Position numbers and translations under genes: made by a program. From the NCBI GenBank assembly GCA_002449765.1, contig DJXN01000002.1, positions 248,001-312,000 on the forward strand: a stretch of DNA of 64,000 nucleotides. Reading direction: 5' to 3'. Positions 50,438 through 57,086 of this stretch are shown one piece after another. Positions within the stretch are counted from its first letter, which is position 1. Each line of letters begins with the position of its first letter. This stretch comes from Fibrobacter sp. UBA7003. GTDB taxonomy: Bacteria; Fibrobacterota; Fibrobacteria; Fibrobacterales; Fibrobacteraceae. The notes under the pieces were generated by a model. It made no database searches and was not told the DNA's origin. It saw only the letters and a list, made by a program, of their open reading frames with translations.

Positions 50438-51196
50438 CTAGTCCTTGAGGCAACGAACAGAAAACCCGTAGTTCTTGATGTCGTCGTCCAGGTCCACATC
50501 GTCGCTGCTGTAGTCCAAGTACATGCTGTACGTGTTGAGGCTATTGCTCTCTGTAGAACTCCAGAAGGCCGCGTTGCTGCCCTCGTAGTAATAATACCCG
50601 TTGTAGCTCCTGTTGCCGGCAGGGAGAGCGGAGAAGGCGAAGGCATCCTCGTTGGTGATGCCGCTATACGCCGTCCAGCCAGTCGCGGACTTGAGCATCT
50701 TGCCTGCGGTTGAATGACCGCCGACTGCAGTGAACAAAGTTTTGAATTCCGCTTTTGTTGGCAGATGCCAGCCCTCAGGGCATATTCCTCGCACAGGATA
50801 AGTCGGAGAACAGGTTGTGCCATAACCGCAACCCTTGCCGTTTGTGCTCCATGTGCCCACGCTATCCATCGCTGCAGCCCACGTGTAAAGGCGACCGTAC
50901 TTGGTGCAGTAGCTTGCACTGTCTTTGTAGCACCAACTGGTGGAATCAGAGGTATAGTCTAGACGTTTATAAGGAACATCAGTATAGGCGTAGTTGAGGT
51001 TCTGGGCCATCCAAGTCTGAGTGCCGATGGTAACCGTCTTGTAAGTCTGGCCGTCGCGGGAATCTGTCATAGTTCCGGTGGACACACTTGTCTCGCTATC
51101 GCTCGACAGCGGTGTGACGCCATCGCTGCAGGCAACAAGCAGCAGAACGGAAACTGCAGCAACAACAAAAGAAAGTCCATGTTTCGCTTTTAGCAT
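50438..51196 (-). CDS. FISUMP-domain lipoprotein (Fibrobacter succinogenes major paralogous domain)
   Basis: A 252-aa lipoprotein. The signal ends in a lipobox LLLVAC; a Ser/Thr linker and then the diagnostic domain follow: GTMTDSRDGQTYKTVTIGTQTWMAQNLNY, YGRLYTWAAAMDS, PVRGICPEGWHLPTKAEFKTLF, FSALPAGNRSYNGYYYYEG, AAFWSSTESN and GFSVRCLKD. This domain is massively expanded in Fibrobacter; its function is unknown, though the C-type-lectin-like pattern suggests binding. AGAGG lies about 7 nt upstream of the ATG. Codon use is less GC-rich than in neighbouring core genes. Confidence 0.95.
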   Translation of the reverse strand: MLKAKHGLSFVVAAVSVLLLVACSDGVTPLSSDSETSVSTGTMTDSRDGQTYKTVTIGTQTWMAQNLNYAYTDVPYKRLDYTSDSTSWCYKDSASYCTKYGRLYTWAAAMDSVGTWSTNGKGCGYGTTCSPTYPVRGICPEGWHLPTKAEFKTLFTAVGGHSTAGKMLKSATGWTAYSGITNEDAFAFSALPAGNRSYNGYYYYEGSNAAFWSSTESNSLNTYSMYLDYSSDDVDLDDDIKNYGFSVRCLKD

Positions 51197-51279
51197 AACC
51201 TAACCTCTACCAGAAAATTTTTCAGATAATCTATATATTTTTTCGGCATCCACAAATGCGGAGGCCTATTCCACAAGGC

Positions 51280-51317
51280 AAAAAAAGGAATTCCGGCAGC
51301 CGTGTGACCACCGGAAT
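51280..51317 (-). terminator. Terminator after the AgmX/TonB-type gene
   Basis: Minus strand: ATTCCGG / CCGGAAT stem with a 14-nt loop, then TCC and seven T residues. Confidence 0.75.
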
Positions 51318-51343
51318 GGTATCATTTACAGGATTTTAGAGTC

Positions 51344-52309
51344 TTATTCGGTGAACGTGAAGGGGATCGTCACGGTGGTGTTTCCCGACTTGACCTTGTT
51401 GAAAGTCCAGCGACCGACTGCATTCTTGATGTCGTTGTCGAATTCGCCGTGACCCGTGGTGGAAGAGGCAATCGAGATGGCGATAACCTCGCCGCCCGGG
51501 GCAATCGTGAACTTGAGCGTCACCTTGCCTTCCAAGCCCGGAACCTTCTTCAGGTGCTTATTGTATATGTGGCGAAGCCCCGGAGTCCTCTGGCGCACTA
51601 CCTTCATGATGTCGGCTGCGGAACGCGACCCGCCGCCGGAACCCATGTCGATATCGCGCACGGAAGGCGTCTTCATGTTGCCCTTCATCGCCTTGTTATT
51701 GAAGCCGCCCCCAGGTGCCCCGAAGAGGTTCCTGAGATCGCCATCAATCCCGCCGCCATTGCCCGAAGCGACACCTTCGTTGAAGCCGCCGTCCACCTTG
51801 CCGCGCCTCTCGCCTATCTGCGTCTTGCCCGAATTGCGCAACACGTTCGCATTCCGGATAATCTTGTCGATATCCTTCGCGAACTTCTGGTCGTTCATCA
51901 GGGTATACGCCGATGCCGTGGCGGTCTTCGTCATCGAAGCAAGTTCCCTGAGCACACCCCTGGATTCGGGAACGTTCGGTTTCCCGGCACCCTTGGGCTT
52001 GCCCCCGCCCGTGGATTTTGTATCGCGTTTTGTCATCCTGTCTGGCTTCTTCTCCTGTTTCTTTTCCTGCTTTTTCTCTTCTTTCTTATCTGCGATTTCG
52101 ATTTTTGTTTCGATTTCCAAACTGGAGGTTTTCTCGAACATCATATCGTTGATAACAACCTCATATGTCGTGGCCCAGAAACTCAGCGCGAGAGCGACGA
52201 GCAGAGAAACTCCTGTAATGTTCCTCAGTTTCTCGTCGGAATCGGGCATGAGCGCTACCACGAGTTCATCAGTTTCTTTTTCTTTTGGTGGTTTTTTGAT
52301 CGGTTTCAT
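51344..52309 (-). CDS. AgmX/PglI C-terminal (TonB-like) domain protein
   Basis: A 321-aa single-pass inner-membrane protein. A cytoplasmic N-terminus and one helix (NITGVSLLVALALSFWATTYEVV) precede a Glu/Lys-rich periplasmic segment (KKEEKKQEKKQEKK), a Gly-rich stretch and the AgmX/PglI-type C-terminal domain (DIMKVVRQRTPGLRHIYNKHLKKVPGLEGKVTLKFTIAPGGEVIAISIASSTT ... VTIPFTFTE). The layout resembles TonB, but no exbB/exbD genes are adjacent. Related proteins take part in gliding or surface transport in other bacteria. GGAGG lies 9 nt before the ATG. Confidence 0.85.
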   Translation of the reverse strand: MKPIKKPPKEKETDELVVALMPDSDEKLRNITGVSLLVALALSFWATTYEVVINDMMFEKTSSLEIETKIEIADKKEEKKQEKKQEKKPDRMTKRDTKSTGGGKPKGAGKPNVPESRGVLRELASMTKTATASAYTLMNDQKFAKDIDKIIRNANVLRNSGKTQIGERRGKVDGGFNEGVASGNGGGIDGDLRNLFGAPGGGFNNKAMKGNMKTPSVRDIDMGSGGGSRSAADIMKVVRQRTPGLRHIYNKHLKKVPGLEGKVTLKFTIAPGGEVIAISIASSTTGHGEFDNDIKNAVGRWTFNKVKSGNTTVTIPFTFTE

Positions 52310-52377
52310 GATTTTATCCTCCCCCTCTTTCGAGGGAATTGATGGTTGATGTTTATGGGGGTAAAAAGTGGGCTATC

Positions 52378-52399
52378 GCCTTGTGGTCAAGGCTTTTTT
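52378..52399 (+). terminator. Orphan terminator-like hairpin
   Basis: GCCTTG-TGGT-CAAGGC followed by six T residues on the plus strand. No plus-strand gene ends here, so it may end a small RNA or readthrough transcript. Confidence 0.4.
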
Positions 52400-52778
52400 C
52401 TTTGCAAAAAGCAATACCGGGGAAAGGGCTTGTCCGCCAAGCCTTTCGCATAAACTAACAATGTCAGGATGTTTAGACTACATACACCGAAGGAATTACT
52501 TTATCCAAAACACCATTCCCGAATCCGTTCCTTCACTCAGATTCAAGACAAACTGTTCTTCTCTGATTTTAAACTATAAAGAAAAAACGGAACGGATGTT
52601 CCCGAACGGGTAAACAAATTTTCAACATAAGAAATGTAAACTCAGCTCCCATCGCGAGAAGCCCGAAAAATAAGGCTTTCCACAGGCATCCCACAACAAA
52701 ATTCTCGTTCCTGTTTTTACAAAAACATATATCAAGTGAATTTATTCCAACTTAGAGTGGCGAAGACAATTCGCGCAC

Positions 52779-52813
52779 AAAAAAAGACGGCACCTTTGCA
52801 GGCGCCGTCTTTT
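52779..52813 (-). terminator. Terminator after the carboxypeptidase-regulatory-like lipoprotein gene
   Basis: Minus strand: AAAGACGGC / GCCGTCTTT, 9-bp stem with 12-nt loop, and a T-tract. Confidence 0.88.
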
Positions 52814-52845
52814 AACGTTTAAGGCTTTGTAAAAACGTTAACCGA

Positions 52846-53745
52846 TTACTTCACCTCGAAGTAGTAGGTCTGGACCGTCTTGCCGTCCTGGGAAAGCTGG
52901 ATGATCTGCTTGCCCTGCGGGAGCGTGCCCGTGATGCGGAAGAGGTTTTCGGCAACGTAGGTCACCTGGAGGTCCGTGGACTTGCTCTTGTCTACGAAGA
53001 TGCCCTTCTTGTCGTTTGCGTCGAAGCCCTTGCAGTCCTTGTGGGCAGAGACATTTTCTTCAACCGCAGCGAAGGTCTTCGCGACGAGCGGAGAAGAAAC
53101 GGAGTTCGCGTTCACGAAGAGGACGTTGATCTGGTTTCCGACAACGAGCGGAGCCGGAAGAGCGAGCATCTTGGAAGCCGCAGCTGCAGCGGGAGCGGCA
53201 GCCTTCTTGGCCTTCTTGCCCTTCTTACCCTTCTTGTCTTCCTTCTTCGGGGCAGGTGGCATCTTGGCGCCATCGGTAGCCTGCGGCATTTCGAGGCGGT
53301 AGCCGGCGATGGATTCGGTGCACTGGGTAGAGAAGAGCACCCATTCGTTGTTGATCTTGGTCGGAGCCTTTTCACCCGTCTTGTAGAGGCCCGGGTTCAC
53401 CTGGTCGCTGTAGATGTAGAGCTTGAGCTGCAGGTTGGGATTGGCTTCGGATGTTTCAACCGGGTTACGGCTCTTGATGTACTTGGAACGGCCGGCGAGA
53501 ATGCGGTAGCTGCCAACAGGAACCTTCTGGAACTTGAATTCACCCTTCTGGAGGTCTTCCTTGAACGGGTACTTTTCCTTGGTCGTCGTGTAGATGGTGG
53601 AGTCCATCCACACCGTCGGCATCGGGACAGGCTGTTCGGTGAACGGATCGAGAACGACACCTTCGATTGTGCCGGTCTTTTCGCAACCAGTCATTGCCAT
53701 GGCAACGAGAGCGAAGGCACATGCAGAGATAAGTTGTTTCTTCAT
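52846..53745 (-). CDS. Lipoprotein with a carboxypeptidase-regulatory-like domain
   Basis: A 299-aa lipoprotein (MKKQLISACAFALVAMAMTGC). Residues about 25-110 form a carboxypeptidase-D-regulatory-like beta-sandwich (GTIEGVVLDPFTEQPVPMPTVWMD ... FKFQKVPVGSYRILAGRSKY). A Lys/Gly/Ala-rich linker (KKGKKGKKAKKAAAPAAAAA) leads to a second beta-rich domain ending QTYYFEVK. Specific function is unknown; likely periplasmic or surface. AAGGAAAAAAAG precedes the ATG. Highly biased codons suggest good expression. Confidence 0.78.
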   Translation of the reverse strand: MKKQLISACAFALVAMAMTGCEKTGTIEGVVLDPFTEQPVPMPTVWMDSTIYTTTKEKYPFKEDLQKGEFKFQKVPVGSYRILAGRSKYIKSRNPVETSEANPNLQLKLYIYSDQVNPGLYKTGEKAPTKINNEWVLFSTQCTESIAGYRLEMPQATDGAKMPPAPKKEDKKGKKGKKAKKAAAPAAAAASKMLALPAPLVVGNQINVLFVNANSVSSPLVAKTFAAVEENVSAHKDCKGFDANDKKGIFVDKSKSTDLQVTYVAENLFRITGTLPQGKQIIQLSQDGKTVQTYYFEVK

Positions 53746-53780
53746 CTTTTTTTCCTTGTGTTAAAAACCGATTTGAATTT

Positions 53781-53813
53781 AAAAAAAAATGCCCCCCGCA
53801 GCGTGGAGGGCAT
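53781..53813 (-). terminator. Terminator after rpmE2
   Basis: Minus strand: ATGCCCTCC / GGGGGGCAT (one G-U pair) with a 7-nt loop, followed by a run of T residues. Confidence 0.8.
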
Positions 53814-53829
53814 CGAGAATCGCCTAAAA

Positions 53830-54132
53830 TTAAGCTTCTTCTTCGGCCTTGGCGGGCACAGCCTTGCGGGTCTTGCGCTTTGCGCCCGTGATGTTGCCAG
53901 CGAAACGCTTGTTGAAGCGGTCGATACGGCCAGCCGTATCCACGCGATGCTGCTTGCCCGTCCAGAACGGATGGGTATCAGCCGTAATTTCCAGAGAAAT
54001 TACGCTATATTCAACACCATCGATAGTCTTCTTTTCGGCGGAAGACTTCGTGGAGCGGGTGATGTATTCTTTACCCGTATTCGCATCGACGAACACGACC
54101 GGTTGATAGTTAGGGTGGATACCTTCTTTCAT
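53830..54132 (-). CDS. rpmE2: 50S ribosomal protein L31, type B
   Basis: A 100-aa ribosomal protein: MKEGIHPNYQPVVFVDANTGKEYITRSTKSS and ITADTHPFWTGKQHRVDTAGRIDRFNKRF. The zinc-binding Cys residues of type A L31 are absent, which marks type B. A short Lys/Ala/Glu tail follows the conserved core. AGGAAG lies before the ATG. Confidence 0.95.
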   Translation of the reverse strand: MKEGIHPNYQPVVFVDANTGKEYITRSTKSSAEKKTIDGVEYSVISLEITADTHPFWTGKQHRVDTAGRIDRFNKRFAGNITGAKRKTRKAVPAKAEEEA

Positions 54133-54209
54133 TTTAAACTTCCTATTGAAGTAGTTGATTTTGAGAGCCTAAATTTAGAAGATTTTCGGCCTTTTGGCAA
54201 GGGAAATAG

Positions 54210-54217
54210 TATCTTTG
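54210..54217 (+). promoter_or_regulatory. Putative promoter box TATCTTTG
   Basis: Exact TAnnTTTG, followed by 5 nt and the ATG at 54223. Confidence 0.55.
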
Positions 54218-54222
54218 TGGAC

Positions 54223-54873
54223 ATGAACACCCGCTACAGACTGCTTTTAGCGATTCCTGCCTCCATTATCGCCCTCTCCCTCTCCGCATGCAAAAGCGAG
54301 CCCCCCAAGGCCACCGTCATCAAGATAGACCAAAAGATGCCCCTCATCGAGTGGCCCGACAGCATCTACGTAAACTCGCTAGACTCCATCCTCGCACTTG
54401 AACCCGTCAAGAAGTCCACAAACGAGAAAAAGGACGTGAACCTCTCGCTCAATTCCAAGAGCGCGCCCGTATTTAAACTGCCGAGTTCCGTAACCGGAAA
54501 AAAAGACGGGCCAAAGCAGCCCGGCACCGCAGAAATGCTCAAGAGAATCGCCGCCGAAAAGCAGGCGCACGAATCGGGCAGGGCAGCCCCGCAGGGCCGA
54601 AGCGAAGATATTTCCGGCAAAAAGGCGGAGGCTTTCGGCGATAGGTTCGTGAAGGCGATGAACGCGCTACAGTCCGACCCCAACAACGCGAAGCTCTACA
54701 AGATTGTAGTCGCAAACGACGAGGATTTGACCACATTCCTCAAGCGGACCTACGGTGCAGGTTCGCTCACGCTCCCCCGCTTTTTTGTGCAGTCCGCGCT
54801 GCAAACAATAAACCCCGGCCTCAACCTCGAAAAGCTGAACGCCGGGGATAAAGTCAAGGTCCCTAGGATATAA
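54223..54873 (+). CDS. Lipoprotein with a degenerate LysM-like C-terminus
   Basis: A 216-aa lipoprotein: signal MNTRYRLLLAIPASIIALSL and lipobox SLSAC. The middle is low-complexity and charged. The C-terminal segment FFVQSALQTINPGLNLEKLNAGDKVKVPRI resembles the second half of a LysM module (the NPGLN...L..G..V..P pattern), while the first half is a variant. It is possibly peptidoglycan-associated. The 394 codons of open frame upstream are antisense to other genes; the lipoprotein signal and the TATCTTTG box set the start. Confidence 0.78.
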   Translation: MNTRYRLLLAIPASIIALSLSACKSEPPKATVIKIDQKMPLIEWPDSIYVNSLDSILALEPVKKSTNEKKDVNLSLNSKSAPVFKLPSSVTGKKDGPKQPGTAEMLKRIAAEKQAHESGRAAPQGRSEDISGKKAEAFGDRFVKAMNALQSDPNNAKLYKIVVANDEDLTTFLKRTYGAGSLTLPRFFVQSALQTINPGLNLEKLNAGDKVKVPRI

Positions 54874-54923
54874 GACTAGGGAGGGTTACCCCCTCCCTAA
54901 GACCCTCCCGACAATTTCAAATT

Positions 54924-55508
54924 CTACAGCACGCCCTTGCTGCTGGGGATTCCCTTCACGTTACGGCTCGGGGCAACGGCCATCGCAACTGCACGCGCGA
55001 AAGCCTTGAAGATGCTTTCGAGGCAGTGGTGGTTGTCGTTTCCGTAGAAGAGCTCCACGTGCAGGTTCATGCGGGCATTCTCGCACAGGCTCTTGAAGAA
55101 GTGCTCGAACATCGAGGCATCGATTCCGCCCGCCACCGCGGCCGGAAGTTTCACGTTCCACACGAATCCGATGCGGTTGCTGAAATCAATGCACACGCGG
55201 CTCAGGGCCTCGTCCATCGGAACAAAGTAAAAGCCGTAGCGTTCGATTCCCTTCTTGTCTCCAAGGCATTCCACAATCGCCTGACCGAGCACAATCGCGA
55301 TGTCTTCCATGCTGTGATGCATATCGACAGCGGTATCGCCCTTGCAGGTGAGGTTGAGCGTAAAGCCGCCATGCACCTGGAACAGGTCGAGCATGTGGTC
55401 GAGAAACGCGTTGCCGGAATTGACGACCCCGCGGGAAGCCTCGTCCAGGTTCAGCGAGAGTTCGATATCGGTTTCGCCGGTCTTTCTCTTGATGTTCGCA
55501 GTACGCAT
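54924..55508 (-). CDS. hisB: Imidazoleglycerol-phosphate dehydratase
   Basis: Sixth step of histidine synthesis. The 194-aa monofunctional enzyme has the metal-binding motifs FLDHMLDLFQVHGGF, DMHHSMEDIAIVLGQA, and MFEHFFKSLCENARMNLHVELFYGNDNHHCLESIFKAFARA. The start ATG overlaps the RodZ-like stop by one base (TAATG). No other his genes are in the window, so histidine genes are scattered here. Confidence 0.97.
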   Translation of the reverse strand: MRTANIKRKTGETDIELSLNLDEASRGVVNSGNAFLDHMLDLFQVHGGFTLNLTCKGDTAVDMHHSMEDIAIVLGQAIVECLGDKKGIERYGFYFVPMDEALSRVCIDFSNRIGFVWNVKLPAAVAGGIDASMFEHFFKSLCENARMNLHVELFYGNDNHHCLESIFKAFARAVAMAVAPSRNVKGIPSSKGVL

Positions 55509-56494
55509 TAGCGGCCTCCCTTCGTCTTAACAATTTCGCCGCCGAACACGCGGAAGCGCGCCACGCGGCCAAACTTCATTTCGGGAAGCGGAGATTCCTT
55601 CCCGTTCAAAAGCATCTTCGAAATAGCACGGGGTTCGCCCACGACAACAAACAGCGTGTCTTCCGATTCGTAAATCAGTCGCGTTCCCTTTTCCGCAAGG
55701 TTCGCTTCTTTCAGGAAAGCGTTGTCTTCCTCGTGACGCTTGAGGCCAATCCAAGAACGCATTTCGCCCGAAGCGACAAGCTCGATGCGAGTCTTGTTCG
55801 TCTTCTCGGCGGGAGCATCCTTGCCAGACGTCGAAGAGATAAAGATTGTCGCAGATGCGGGAAGGTCCGATTTCTTGACAGCCTCGTCCACGACTTCCTG
55901 CGTCACCTTCAGGCTGGAGGAATCGACGGCCGCAGAATCCACCGAGGAAGAATCCGGGGCGATAGCCTCGGCGCCTTCAGGCATTTCCGAGGGCATTTCC
56001 GACGGTGCAGGAGGTTCCACCACCATTTCCGCAGCGGATTCGTTCATCTCGGGAGGAGTCGTCCCTTCGTCCATCTTCTTCATGAAATGAGTGCCGACCA
56101 CAAATGCCAGTCCGAGCAGGACCACCACCACCGGAACGGCCTTGCTGTGAGGCTTGTGCTCTTCGTCGACCGGGGCTGCGGGTTTCGCGGGCTTAGCCGG
56201 GGACGGAGAAAGGAGACTCGAAAACTTGGCGCCAGTTTCGCCGGAGTAGTAATCCAGGACCCTCTTGGAATCCAGATTCAGCTTTACGCAAATCGAATGC
56301 AGGTAGCCCCTCAGGTAGGCCTCGACCGGGAATGCCTTCCAGTCGCCGCTTTCGATGAGGGTAATGTTCTTCACTGTGAGCTTCGTCACAGTGGCGAGTT
56401 CCTCTACGGAAAGGCCCTTCGCTTCACGCGCACGCGCAAGGTAGGATCCCAGGCGTTCATCAGGGCGTTTGTCTTCTATAGGGCTCATACTCAT
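55508..56494 (-). CDS. RodZ-like cytoskeletal/transcription-factor-fold membrane protein
   Basis: A 328-aa bitopic protein. Residues about 13-80 are a RodZ-type helix-turn-helix (LGSYLARAREAKGLSVEELATVTKLTVKNITLIESGDWKAFPVEAYLRGYL). One transmembrane helix follows (AVPVVVVLLGLAFVVGTHF, about 119-137). A Pro/Glu/Ser-rich periplasmic stalk ends in a beta domain like DUF4115 (MRSWIGLKRHEEDNAFL ... LFVVVGEPRAISKMLLNG). RodZ links MreB to the wall machinery in rod-shaped cells. The ATG at 56494 overlaps the maf stop (ATGA); a second ATG at 56488 is possible. Confidence 0.87.
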   Translation of the reverse strand: MSMSPIEDKRPDERLGSYLARAREAKGLSVEELATVTKLTVKNITLIESGDWKAFPVEAYLRGYLHSICVKLNLDSKRVLDYYSGETGAKFSSLLSPSPAKPAKPAAPVDEEHKPHSKAVPVVVVLLGLAFVVGTHFMKKMDEGTTPPEMNESAAEMVVEPPAPSEMPSEMPEGAEAIAPDSSSVDSAAVDSSSLKVTQEVVDEAVKKSDLPASATIFISSTSGKDAPAEKTNKTRIELVASGEMRSWIGLKRHEEDNAFLKEANLAEKGTRLIYESEDTLFVVVGEPRAISKMLLNGKESPLPEMKFGRVARFRVFGGEIVKTKGGR

Positions 56495-57063
56495 ACGTTT
56501 ACCTTCTGCCTTGTAAGCATTTCCAGTGTGAGGGCGACAGGCAAGCCCACCACGTTGTAATAACATCCAGAAATCGATCTGATAAGCCGGGCGCCACGCG
56601 TTTGGATACCATAGGCCCCCGCCTTGTCCATCGGGTCTTTAGAATTTACATAATCTTTTAGCTCCTGTAAGGAGCAGTTCCTGAAAACGACCTCTGTTTC
56701 TTCTTGTTGAGTATCAAGGACTTGCGAATCTTTTGCGATTGCAACTCCCGTAATAACTTTGTGAGATTTTCCGTTCAGTTCCTGTAGCATTTCGAGTGCG
56801 TTTTCGGGGCTTTTCGGCTTCCCGAGGGGGCGTCCGTCCAGAAAAACGAGGGTGTCGAAACCGAGCACGTATTCCCCGGGCTCCTTTTTAGAGACCGAAA
56901 GCGCCTTCGCCGCCGCATTTTCGCGCGGGAAATCCAGCGGGTTGCTCGATGTCGGCTTTTCTTCCTCGTTGGAGACGACCACCCGGAAATCCACCCCTAT
57001 CTGGGTCAGGATTTCGCGCCGCCTGGGAGAACCGCTTGCGAGAACAATTCTTGTCTTTTCCAT
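56491..57063 (-). CDS. maf: Maf-family nucleoside triphosphate pyrophosphatase
   Basis: A 190-aa house-cleaning NTP pyrophosphatase (septum-formation inhibitor family): IVLASGSPRRREILTQIGVDF, the GFDTLVFLDGRPLGKPKSPENALEMLQELNGKSHKVITGVAI core, then DPMDKAGAYGIQTRGARLIRSISGCYYNVVGLPV. In canonical Maf the text after the strand is D-T-V; here it is FDTLV, so specificity may differ. ATGs at 57069 and 57063 compete; AAGG is 8 nt before 57063. It lies 24 nt after lptD and overlaps the rodZ-like start. Confidence 0.9.
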   Translation of the reverse strand: MEKTRIVLASGSPRRREILTQIGVDFRVVVSNEEEKPTSSNPLDFPRENAAAKALSVSKKEPGEYVLGFDTLVFLDGRPLGKPKSPENALEMLQELNGKSHKVITGVAIAKDSQVLDTQQEETEVVFRNCSLQELKDYVNSKDPMDKAGAYGIQTRGARLIRSISGCYYNVVGLPVALTLEMLTRQKVNV

Positions 57064-57086
57064 TTCCATATCCTTGTCGTGAACCC

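Larger units (their letters stand above)
52310..52845. other. 536-bp gene-free AT-rich region
   Basis: No convincing frame on either strand. It holds an isolated plus-strand terminator-like hairpin (52378-52399), a stem-like GGAACGG/CCCGAACGGG area near 52590, a 9-bp inverted repeat TTAACGTTT / AAACGTTAA (52812-52820, 52833-52841) and the terminator of the lipoprotein gene. The AT-rich part (52440-52760) might carry promoters or a small RNA. Confidence 0.4.

Noticed and set aside
53041..54222. Long upstream extension of the lipoprotein frame at 54223
   Set aside because: It is antisense to the carboxypeptidase-regulatory-like lipoprotein and rpmE2; the lipoprotein signal starts at 54223.
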